A DNA stretch of 64,000 bases from Ancylostoma caninum (lineage: Eukaryota; Nematoda; Chromadorea; Rhabditida; Ancylostomatidae). Of the stretch, positions 1 to 9,200 are shown in pieces. The position numbers and the translations under genes were made by a program. Position 1 is the stretch's first letter; each line of letters begins with the position of its first letter. The stretch covers positions 1,013,501 to 1,077,500 of the forward strand of contig JBAJFG010000029.1 in the NCBI GenBank assembly GCA_037903475.1. The letters are read 5' to 3'. Under the pieces are notes generated by a model, which saw nothing but the letters and a program-made list of their open reading frames with translations, made no database searches and was not told the origin of the DNA.

Positions 1-193
1 ACGTCTACGTCATTGTGGATGTCGTTCTCGTCGTTGAGTAACTGATCCTTGGAGAGGGATTGCGACTTGCGCTGAAAAATGTAGTTTATGCAAAGGGAAT
101 GCAGCGCAGGAAAAGTTATAAAGGAAGAATAAAGATAGAGCGAATAAAACGGCTGTGGATATGAAAACTGCACTCACGTTATTAGGGGTCCGT

Positions 194-3013
194 CTAAATC
201 CGATACTCCCGCTGTCTGAATAGGCGTAACTTCGAATGTCCTTTCCAATTGTCCAAACCATCATAGATAAACGTGACAATGCCATTAGCGCAGTCGGATT
301 GAGTAAACTCCAAATTTGATAGAAATTCAAGTTTTTCTGTGAAGACAAGACAAGAAAGGAAAAGAGACAAGTTACAATTTGGGAACTCACCGAGAAGATG
401 AAGCCTTCCTTCAACCCTCTCATTATGCATCATTCTCGCTGCTTCAAACAAATCAATTTCACTATGTGGCACACAGTCGTATAACATTTCGACGGTAGCT
501 TCTTGAGCAAACTGCGGATTCAAATTGACATTATACTGTGGACGCACGTTCACATTCGCTGCAACCATTCAATAATAAGGGTAGGATAAGGAATGAACGT
601 TTATACATACCGCAATCATGCACTTCCTCTCTTTCTACATGTGGTATCTCAGGTGCCGCAGCCACGTTGCCTGAGGACTGAGCAATGTAGTTGTGGTGGC
701 TAAAATGTATAGGATGAAGTTTAAGAAATGGCGGAATTATACTAATATGAATCTTGGTTACAAATTCTGCTCAGGAAGGCTTAACATGAGAAAGAAATGC
801 ATTATTCGGCTAGTTCTGCCCCAAAAATTTGAATTAGATATTTTCGCCAGAACTGCGCTTAGGGGAGTAACGCCACTATGCGAAGTTTGAGCAAAAAAAA
901 CTTTACCCGAAATTGATGATATTCTTCTGCGCCGTTCAGGTTGGTAGATGGAATTCTTTATTTTAATCGGCCCGACGTTTCGACGGTAACGTCTTCTTCA
1001 GAGGCCTGAAAGTGGTCTCAATGCTATTTCTTGCTGTCTGTTTCATGAGCAGAATAGAAGAACCAGTGCTAGCCCGTCTTCCCTTGATGTACTGTCGGTA
1101 TATTGATGACTGTTGCATAGTCACATCGACACAGTCCGAAATGGACGAGTGTTTCAACATCCTCAACCAACAGTCAGAATACATAAGGCTTACACGAGAA
1201 ACCCCCAGTGACGGCTGGTTGGCCTACCTAAACACTCAGATACATCTGCACAACGGCTTGATTAGGGTTAAATGGTATCGCAAGGCAAGCGCTAAAAACA
1301 TCATATTACACGCGAAATCTGCACATCCAACAGCTGTTAAACGAGCCGTTGTACGTAATATGTTCAAAACTGCCACCCAAGTTTGCACTGGCGAAGCTGA
1401 ACGCCAAGAATCGGTCCGGTTAGCAAGAAGCATTGCGAACAGCAACGGGTACTCAACACCTCAACAGCCACGGAAACGACCCTGGGCATATTCAAACATT
1501 TCGAAAGCGAACAAACTCCCTCTTTGTCTTCCATTTGTTTCCGATGAGGCAACCGCTGAACTTCGAAGATGTCTAGTACGAGCACAATTGCAAAATGATG
1601 TGATCTTGGTGAACATCCCCAATGATAACATCAAGAAACAGTTAGTGCGAAACAGACTCTACGATAGACAGTGCATAACAACCAACTGCGTTGTTTGCCC
1701 ATACGGAAAGAATGGGGATTGTTCGCAAACAGGTGTAATATATGAGATTAAATGTTTGACCTGCAATGCCGTATACATTGGTGAAACCGGACGAGTACTC
1801 GGTGTACGTATGAAAGAACATTTGGCCAGCAAAAAACGAGGCAGCTTGGTGTCGGCATTAGGGAAGCATAGACATGACGAACACGACGGTTTGGACTTCA
1901 ATGTCATGTGCACGATTTTAGCCTACGAGCCCGAGATCTCGACAAGGAAGCTCCTAGAGGCGTTTTGGATTTCGGTTCGAAATCCCAAGATGAACAACCG
2001 AAATAAGTGCTTGGCGATTACAAATGACTTCCTGCCCTTCATGCCTCTCTGTGAGCTGTAGATCGCTATTGTATCTGTGACCCATAGACCATCTTGGGTC
2101 CCTGGTGGCACTCATTCGTCCAGAGTGTCATCAAACAGTGCGGACGAAGATCGCAAAATCGGTGGAATTCGTGGTACGTTGTGAGACTCAGTTGTGAGGG
2201 ATTTCCAGATGTGTTCGGGAGAATGACCATAGTTTCCTGAGAGAGATGAGACGTTTGGCGGTCCAGATCATAAGTAGCATTGAGACCACTTTCAGGCCTC
2301 TGAAGAAGACGTTACCGTCGAAACGTCGGGCCGATTAAAATAAAGAATTCCATCTACCAACCTGAACGGCGCAGAAGAATATCATCAATCATCACAAGTA
2401 TGCCCAGGTTTAAGCAACAAAGGACATGGAGATTTTTACCCGAAATGTTGGGCAAAACTAGCCAAATAGTGCCGTAGGAAATTAAAAATTCAGGTATTTT
2501 TCATACCTTGTGGGAACCAGTCTAGCGTAAACTGGTGAATCTGCTCCCTGCAAATCTCGAGACCCAGAAGGTTGATCTTGATAAACATTTCTGGCCACTA
2601 AAGATTTCCTTTGGATGAAATGTCGCTCTATTGCAGGCTTCGTTGTGAGTGGAAGAGCTCTAGGAACATGAGGGTTGGTTTTATCCCTTCTATTTATCGC
2701 AACATCAGCACAAATTAAAGTGTTTTCTAATCCTCAGAACATACAACGAATAGACAACAAGCGGGTATTCACAGCAAAGACATATACAACAGTGAATCCA
2801 CTTTCACAAGTGGATCTGCGCAAACGATCCCAAAACAAGACGGATAGATTCATACTAGCGATTCCCAACCGCGCGGTGCTGCCAGTTGGTTACAACGCGC
2901 GCCTGCACACAGCGGTAAACGTGAAAAACCTTACGTTAGACAAAAGAAGGAGAAATACAGCGACGATCGCGAATACAACAGTTCCTACCAGTTCTCGGCT
3001 ATTCCAGTTAGAA
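194..3013 (-). CDS. Unidentified multi-exon gene, 3' part; probable single-pass membrane protein
   Basis: Not recognised. On the minus strand I see phase-compatible exons at 2507 to about 2665, 611-699, 391-558 and 194-336, each with GT/AG borders, ending in TAG at 194-196. The phases 2, 1 and 1 join cleanly across the last three introns. The joined tail is polar and rich in Pro, Ser, Gln and Arg (segments such as SPVYARLVPTS and EVHDCANVNVRPQYNVNL), then becomes more folded-looking (FEAARMMHNERVEGRL, GIVTFIYDGLDNWKG). Further 5', 2935-3013 encodes a hydrophobic stretch (GTVVFAIVAVFLLLLSN) between a good acceptor and a GTAAGG donor, which could be a transmembrane helix in front of a cytoplasmic tail. 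I could not join this exon in phase to the one at 2507, so that link is inference. The 5' exons are not identified. The plus-strand frame 2675-3043, antisense to this region, lacks an ATG. A PLE fills the intron 700-2506. Confidence 0.45.
973..1001 (-). ncRNA. Hammerhead-ribozyme-like motif, left (inverted) PLE arm
   Basis: This is the reverse complement of the motif at 2300-2327: a CTGAAGA box, a GACG/CGTC helix closed by a TTAC loop, then GAAA followed by the palindrome ACGT and C. It lies in the inverted copy of the PLE 3' end, so it would fold only in minus-strand transcripts, including pre-mRNA of the host gene that crosses this intron. Activity is not shown. Confidence 0.5.
1012..2061 (+). 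pseudogene. PLE reverse transcriptase (C-terminal part) plus GIY-YIG endonuclease
   Basis: The 349-codon open frame starts inside the RT domain, so the N-terminal RT fingers and palm are missing. The RT catalytic motif YIDD is at residues 30-33, followed by the thumb region. The endonuclease domain has a Cys-rich lead-in (CVVCPYGKNGDC), the GIY box as GVIY (about 242-244), YIG at 255-257, ETGR with the conserved Arg near 261, RMKEHL, and a distal LEAFW carrying the conserved Glu region. It ends at a natural stop after ITNDFLPFMPLCEL, as PLE proteins usually do. In intact PLEs this protein nicks DNA and copies the element RNA by target-primed reverse transcription. The first codons (MVSML) come from the inverted left arm, so this ATG is not the original start. 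The frame is otherwise uninterrupted, which suggests a recent insertion. Confidence 0.88.
2296..2332 (+). ncRNA. Hammerhead-ribozyme-like motif in PLE 3' end
   Basis: Read 5' to 3': GGCC (helix I side), CTGAAGA (CUGANGA box), one A, GACG-TTAC-CGTC (helix II hairpin), GAAA (second core box), ACGT, C (likely cleavage position), then GGGCC, which can pair back to the upstream GGCC. Hammerhead ribozymes with minimal helix III are established features of Penelope-like element termini. The self-complementary ACGT suggests that two copies could complete helix III together. Folding was judged by eye. An extra A lies between the CUGANGA box and helix II. Confidence 0.55.
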
Positions 3014-3340
3014 CTAATTGAAATGAACAAGTTTGTGCAATAGCCCGTCCCTGACCCTCCACATTTCACGCGAAAATTAAGGAGCGCTGATGGTCCGCTT
3101 TCAGAAATGGCACGTGGATGGTCCGCTGCATCGCCCCGCCCACATCTTGGGCCCGCGGCCCGTCCGCAACCAAGGGTTCGGCACGCGGATCTTCCGCTGA
3201 AAGTGCCTGAGACGTGGCGAGCCTCAATTCCATAGCAAAATTCTGAATATCTGTCTGCAAAGTATGCAGAAAATTGTCAAATTTCTCTTGGTATTCGCTG
3301 TTATCGTTTGTATTGGGGGCATTAGTTTCCAGAAGATGGC

Positions 3341-4113
3341 ATGCAAAACAGACTAGCTCGATGTAAGAAGTTGGTTGAATTATTCACGGTGGGCCACGTG
3401 CAGGGCGTGCTGAGGTTGGAGAAAAAAATTTTCAGCATCGAGAAAGCACACAACCGTCAGAATGATCAGCAACCGATAAGTCCAATGCAGAGAAGCCGAA
3501 TAAAAAGCGAAATTGCCATATGATTACTTTTTCCCGAAAGGATCAATTGTTTGGGCAGGAGTTCGCACCATGGTGAAAACTCAGTTGATTTCTATCGATA
3601 AAAACGTGAAGATCGACACCAAAAAGTATCAGGAGCAACACTTGGCCAAAATTGTGGCCGAGTGGGAGCAAAAGAACGTTGATGTAAGCTTTCAGCAGGA
3701 TTGGGCTTCTGCACGTGGAGCAAAATCAACAGTGACCTTCCTCGACGCTCATGTGCCTGGATATTTGACAAAAGATGGATGGCCTTTGAACAGCCTTGAT
3801 GTCGATCCACTAGATTTAGCCGTTTGGATTTACTTAGAAGAGAAGCCTAGAACTAAGGAGATCACCACGTCGAGGAGTCTGCAGCAATGGGTTGTAAAGA
3901 TGGAACGATGTGGATCAGAATTGATGAAGTGCACAATCAATTCCGGGATCTCTTCTTTGAAGGCTTGTTTAAGAAGTGGCCATTTCGAGCAATTCCTTGA
4001 AATGCCGTTACTTGTTGCATGTTCATTCTGTTGATATACAATATGTGTTTAGACAGCGCGAACTTCTGAGAATATAGCGTTTTTGCGCGTGCCAATACTT
4101 TTTCGTTCCCCTG
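3341..4113 (+). pseudogene. maT-type (Tc1/mariner DD37D) transposase remnant with right terminal repeat
   Basis: Two overlapping frames (3341-3523 and 3513-4034) together match the catalytic half of a Tc1/mariner transposase. Landmarks are RLEKKIFSIEKAHNRQND (usual DEKxF box), IVWAGVRTM, FQQD (second catalytic Asp), GWPLNS and LDVDPLD. The distance from the Asp of QQD to the Asp of DPLD is 37 residues, the spacing of the maT clade. The first catalytic Asp is replaced in RLEKKIF, the frame is broken near 3510-3530, and QQDWASARG is degraded from QQDxAPAHxA, so it is dead. A terminal repeat ending CGTTCCCCTG at about 4104-4113, followed by TA, marks the right end. No matching left repeat was found. 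Confidence 0.8.
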
Positions 4114-4595
4114 TAGTACATTGAGCCGCGGCACAAGCTCAAATCGCTATATTACGCTGGGCACGTTATCTAAATGCCACGATATATGATTCTTTCCTTA
4201 CAATCACGTTAAAATAATACTAAACTTAAAGTCATGGCCCCGGCGTGCGTCGCGGTCGCGTTGCTGTGCAAACTCATGTCCACAAACTTGTCCTCGCCAT
4301 CGACACTCAATATGCTTTATGCGCCAGTCTTTCTTCTTTCTTTTACTTAAGAGTACCCGTCCCATTTGACCACATACTAAAAAATACTGCACCGAACATT
4401 TTCAACATAGAACGAACTTTTTTATCACCATTGAACTTTTGCCTCTAGGTACGCACAGTTTCATGATTTACTACTTAACAATTTAGAATTTCAAATGTTT
4501 ATAAAGTTGTTTACAGATGGTCTTTGTCTGAGCTTCATTTTCTGTTGTTCTTCTGATAGGCAACTGGATATGAGGACTCGATTTGTTTCACGAAC

Positions 4596-4640
4596 TTTAT
4601 TGGCAACGTTCCGAGCTTAGGCTCGTCTTCAGACCAATTG
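4596..4640 (-). ncRNA. Second PLE 3'-end relic with degenerate hammerhead-like fold
   Basis: The minus strand reads CTGAAGACGAGC, loop CTAA, GCTCG, then GGAACGTTGCC and AATAAAG. This has the same order of parts as the PLE arm at 2.3 kb (CTGAAGA box, hairpin, GAA(A)C, GC-containing strand, AATAAA-like tail) but a different sequence, so it is likely the 3' end of another PLE family. The second box lacks one A. No GIY-YIG coding sequence could be read upstream on the minus strand. Confidence 0.45.
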
Positions 4641-6940
4641 AAACCATACATCCCATCCAAATTCAATATCTACAGACCTAACAGTAAACAACAGAAGCTT
4701 AAAATACAGCCTTTACGACGCGATCCAACGCTCCTAGAACGGGTGGGGTAGAATAGAATACTTCGAATGGTCAGTAAATGATCTGTGAGCAGATAGACCC
4801 CAGAGAGACCCCTACCTTCTGACGGTGAGGTTGACTGCAAATGAGGGTACTTGAGATGTGACGAGGGTACGATATTATGATGTGCAGTTGGTGTCTTACT
4901 TGTCTTGACTCCTATATTGTGATAAGTCTCAGAGTATTCCTCATTCCATCCCGGATGCTGATCGGTGGCGTCTGCTCCTTTATTACCATCGCCTCTCTTA
5001 TCTCGAGCTACACCGGATCTCTCGCTTTTCTATAGAGAACGGAGACTAGTAGACGCGGTAGTGGATCTCTCGGGTGACGGTGAGTGCAGTGACGTAAAAA
5101 AGGATTATCTGTGTAGTTCTCCGGCTCGGTAAACCCATTATATTTTCGTGAGATCTGTAAAGAAGTGGTTGGGCTGTTTCTCCAATATAGAATTAATAGT
5201 AGGACCAAAACACCACTTAATGGGGAAGGCTTACTGACTGCTTCTTGATTCCTAGACAAATTTTGATATGAGTTAGCTTTATACCAACCCACCTCTTCTT
5301 TATGCCTTTCATGAAGTGGAAGACGGCAAGGAGAATGATTTGTGATTTGTCTCAATCTATCCAAAAAGTATGAACAGAGTGAGCTGTGCCGTAGCAGCCT
5401 TCGCAATAGTAGCGCATTGTTGTGTAGCCGACTGTCTCAGGGCACACAATCTGTATATGTCCTCAATAGTCCCTTTCTTGTGACTGTTTTTAAATCCTCT
5501 CTTCACTATGAGGGTATGCTATGCTTCGTTTGTACTTATGTAGTAATACACGGTTGCAATAATATACTTATTATTATTAGAATAAAACGGAGCAGACGGA
5601 GCGAGCGCGGCTCTCCTAATTGCTAGACGGCTGTATTGCTGGAGCTAACTGTCTTTGCCTACTAGCGACACGAACTAACTTTACTCTACCGAATTCCAGG
5701 CTTGTATGCATGCTTGTTATCCCCCAATGGCATTATTAGGCGATTATCTGGATTAACTGCAGGAACAGCCATTTTGCTTTACCAGCTTCGCCGGTCTACC
5801 CGAACGCTGGTAGGACTAGAAGGTGTTTCGATTCAAATTATAGTTATTAGAGTGTTCGCACCTGCATCTGTCAGTTTCCGTTTAGAGTAGCAATATGTTT
5901 TTTTTCCAACCATTCAAATACGTCGACGCACGTCACTTTGAAGGTCAGAATCACACGCGGTAAGTTCTGAGCTTCTGAATCGCAGCCAGCGGTGGCTTTT
6001 CATTTTCATCTAGGCCATCACCTTTGTCTTACATGGCTATGTATGAATGTAGGCACGTACGTACACGTACTACATTCCCATATATATATATATTTCTGTG
6101 TAGACCTGCTTTCCATTAGTCATTGCATAGTATACATTTTAACTATTTGAATATTGAGTAAATGTATCTTCCTCATGCCTGACAGATGTGTAGTACATGG
6201 CATAGACACATGCAGGCAATGATACACTCATAATTACACATGCAAACGAGCATATGTCAGAATTCACCTCACCTGGCCTGGAGTCCATGACGTGACGACC
6301 CGTTCCTTTCATGCACCAAGAAGAATATTTTTCTATGCATATTGGAATGCAAGAAGTTCATAACCTTGGATAGCTCCATGTAATTGGCGCATTGGAGGTT
6401 TAGGCACTTGTTCCACACAGTCGAGTCGTGAGTAGGCTATGAGAATGCATGAGCAGTCTTGGATACGGTATTGAGACCGAAGTGACGTCATCATGTCCAA
6501 TAATGCTCCAATGAAAAAACGAGATTGTACTCACCAAGAATATGCAACGACTGTTCCTCATATTTAAGGGCCTATGCTTTGCTTTATTCCATTTTATTGA
6601 ACCCAATTGCTTTACTTCAGCACTAGTATGACGAGGAGGTGCAATATCAATAGCTCTTTAGAATCAAATAAGCGAAGACGGGACTTGCAGTGGTAACCAA
6701 CATCGCAAATGACGATAAAACAAGGAGACAGCGGAGGAAAATAGAAGTGAGCACGTCAGAACATGTTCTATCGTGTGAATGTCATATTAGTTACCGCCAA
6801 CATGAAGAATTTGAACCCGACCCTTTCGTGGCTTGTCGCTCACTTGAAAACTGTTAAGATAAAAAATAATGTTTGCTCGGACCGCCGTTTATAACACTGA
6901 AGCAGCTTGTGCAGAACTGCAGTGTAAGTTTTTCTCTGAT
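4641..6940. other. Intergenic stretch without a supportable gene
   Basis: The minus-strand frame 5008-5406 (132 codons) has no recognisable domain and is interrupted by plausible splice sites. It could be repeat-derived. A short AT dinucleotide run lies near 6082-6093. No TIR element or RNA gene was recognised. Confidence 0.4.
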
Positions 6941-7180
6941 AACTGTGCTGCACGAAGGTAGCCCGAGCGGAGTAGAGGTTTGAATAGAAACCCAAGCAGC
7001 TACGGTTCCCAGTACCAGCCATCTTTCCCTCAATTGCTGCCATCCTTCAGCAATTGTTGCTAAAGGGACGAAAGCTTGAGCAGCAATTGATAGAAGGATG
7101 GCAGCAATTGGGAACTGGCGCTGCTAGGGTTTCTACTCGAGCCATTTCGCCGTTCGGGTTGCATTCGTGCTGCACAGTTA
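6941..7180. repeat. Foldback element (imperfect inverted repeat, about 240 bp)
   Basis: The left half begins AACTGTGCTGCACGAAGG and the right half ends with its near complement (CGTGCTGCACAGTTA). Matching internal blocks include GTAGAAACCC/GGGTTTCTAC-like and CAATTGCTGCCATCCTT/AGGATGGCAGCAATTG. The arms meet near 7070. It looks like a non-autonomous foldback or MITE element. The open frames across it are by-products of the repeat. Confidence 0.7.
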
Positions 7181-7720
7181 CCATAGTTGGTGTGTTAAGT
7201 ATGGAATGCTCGGTATGTACACCGTGTTACAATTCATTCATCCTGCTAGGTTGTTACTTGAGCATGTCCATGTCTAGCTTGCATGATACTCGCAAACATT
7301 TCTCGAAGGACACTTCTAATTGATCTCCCATGGAGTCTTACAACGAACATTGCGTAGCATGTGCTCATTCTTAAGGTTATCACATTATGGGTTGCGGTAC
7401 CGTACACCACACCAATGTTCGCACAGTGTAGATGTGTGTCACCATGGAATCGTTCTGTTCCTTTGTCGTAAGCTTGGTGTAGATCAACATCTTCTCCAAC
7501 TTTTTACGTTTCGGGTCTTTCAATTTGACTTTGGTGCAGCTAGTACATAGATGGGGCTGAGCCAAGGACTTCGGCAATATTGCGGTATGTCGTATCGCAC
7601 CTATGGATGGACCCATAGAAACCGTACGTTATTAATTTGCCACTGCCTGTTCTCGCTCACTGTTGTAGTCCTCTCAAGTTTGGTCTACATAAAGGATAAT
7701 AGAGAAAGTGGTCCTGCGTT

Positions 7721-8146
7721 AAAGGCAGTGTGTCACCTCGTTCCGTTGCTTGTAGATATCAACAGAGTATAGACCTGCTCGTCACGCTGAGTTCAATGAT
7801 GTACGATAAAACGCATAAAATTGTAATGTAACGCATAAATCCCCGTTTTCGGAGGGCCCGAACTAGTTCACGGACCACTTGTGCGGAGCGGTCCGGACTG
7901 TGCTGGCTGCCCGCCACGGCTGCAACGTTGGCCAACACGTCTGGACGTGTCCGATCGATAAGATCAACGGCTTCCCACGTCCACTCGAAGCAACAAACTG
8001 TTCCAAATCCCATCCCGAAAAACGTTAATAAAACGGCTTAGAGCCCGCTTTGTAATAAGTTATGTATACCGCTAGATTCACCGTCTCGAGAAGATTCAGA
8101 ATCCGCTGAAACCCCAAGCACGAAAACGAGGTGACACACTGCCTTT
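7721..8146 (+). mobile_element. TIR element (MITE), copy 1 of a three-member dispersed family
   Basis: The ends are perfect 22-bp inverted repeats: AAAGGCAGTGTGTCACCTCG plus TT at 7721-7742 and its complement at 8125-8146. The interior contains a conserved block (CCGATCGATAAGATCAAC, GTTGGCCAACACGTC) that also occurs at about 17.4-17.7 kb in the same orientation and at 25.15-25.34 kb inverted. No transposase is encoded. No clear target-site duplication is seen. Confidence 0.75.
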
Positions 8147-8154
8147 ACTCAATC

Positions 8155-8415
8155 CCGCCACGTGGGATGCGCCACGCATTCGACTTCATCTGAGCATCTT
8201 AGAGGGGTTGAATGCGTATGTGCCCTATACAGTGACTTGCGAGGGGCATCCGATGTACCAAGTCAGTGCTTCATCCTCCCATACTCCTCTGGTGCCAATT
8301 TAGCGACCCCAGAGGGATGGATGGCTTGGTTGGCCAGGGGCGCGATCGAAACATCGACCGTGTCGGCGAGGCTCCTACCACCGCGCCACACGCGCCCTTT
8401 GGTCTACATGTAGGA
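8155..8415 (-). mobile_element. tRNA-derived SINE (strongylid type)
   Basis: The minus strand begins with a tRNA-like pol III promoter: an A-box-like TGGCGCGGTGGTAGGAGCC followed by a B-box-like GTTTCGATCGCGCCCC. A tRNA-unrelated body follows (CATCCCTCTGGGGTCGCTAA, then GGTACATCGGATGCCCCTCG). The arrangement matches tRNA-derived SINEs that I recall as common in hookworm-type genomes. The family assignment is from memory. Orientation is set by the promoter. Confidence 0.6.
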
Positions 8416-9200
8416 CTCAATTCTACCACTATCCTTTCTTTAATATATAGTACACGCTAAGCATACATGTAGTGGTTGGCCAAGTTTAATTGCTTCGTCA
8501 ACTTCACATTGCTTGGACAGAGCATGACAAAGCTTGGAAAGCTCTATTTTTGCTAGCCGTTTTCAAAAAAGGTCCTCCGAAACAATTTTAGACCATGCGT
8601 TCCTCTTCATAATCTGTATTCTTTTTATCTTTATTAAGACACTTTATACATCACAAAACAACAATCATATGTATTTAACAACCCGATGAATTGAAAAGCA
8701 AGTAATGATGTGTATGGGATCACAGTCAATTGAAGATAATAGTGTAAGATTTTGGTGTGCTGCACAAACAATACCCGACAGTATGCCAGAGAGTGTAACA
8801 CCAGAGCGCAACGGGGCCAGGTGTCAAATATGAGCACTAAACAGTACTGAAACATGGCCGGCGGTGGGACATCGCCTGAGTGAGCAGATATGTGAACACT
8901 ATTAAAGCTGCTTAGAGTATAACACACAAAAAACGATATCCTGGTTGTCTATGGCACAGTATGGATGGAGACACATTACAATCGCAGAAATTATGTTAGG
9001 TAATTGGGCTACACCCATTATTTAGACGGTTATGGTGATGGACATGGTTATGAACAAAGAAAAAGGAAATGAATGAATAAAAACGGCAAGGAGAGCAGAC
9101 TGTAAATTAATAGTGTTGCTTGATTAGTAAGCTTTCGAAGGAATTTTATGAAGATCTGCCTATACTACATTTTGCCTAACCGTCGACTAAATGACGCCAA
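8416..9200 (-). other. 3' flank of the hexosaminidase gene
   Basis: This is downstream of the TAG stop. The minus strand has a CATAAA variant about 55 nt after the stop (near 9145) and a canonical AATAAA at 8629-8634; either could direct polyadenylation. The minus-strand frame 8634-8927 (97 codons) is hydrophobic and AT-rich, with no recognisable domain, and is probably untranslated. Confidence 0.4.

Larger units (their letters stand above)
912..2389 (+). mobile_element. Penelope-like retroelement, 5'-truncated, with inverted terminal copies
   Basis: Arms of about 114 bp at 912-1025 and 2275-2389 are near-perfect reverse complements, both reading TCGGCCCGACGTTTCGACGG or its complement. Between them lies the C-terminal half of a reverse transcriptase fused to a GIY-YIG endonuclease, the architecture that defines Penelope-like elements (PLEs). 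The sense 3' end is the right arm. The left arm is the same 3' end in reverse, abutting the truncated coding sequence. PLEs are known for partial tandem or inverted copies and variable target duplications. A string reading TTTACCCGAAAT occurs both just left of the element (about 902-913) and again about 57 bp right of it, so it may be a target-site duplication followed by extra right-hand sequence. The element sits in an intron of the minus-strand gene, in the opposite orientation. Confidence 0.85.

Noticed and set aside
2675..3043. 122-codon plus-strand frame with a signal-like start
   Set aside because: Has no ATG (opens at TTG after a stop), and the minus strand of the same DNA carries better exon structure including a transmembrane-like exon.
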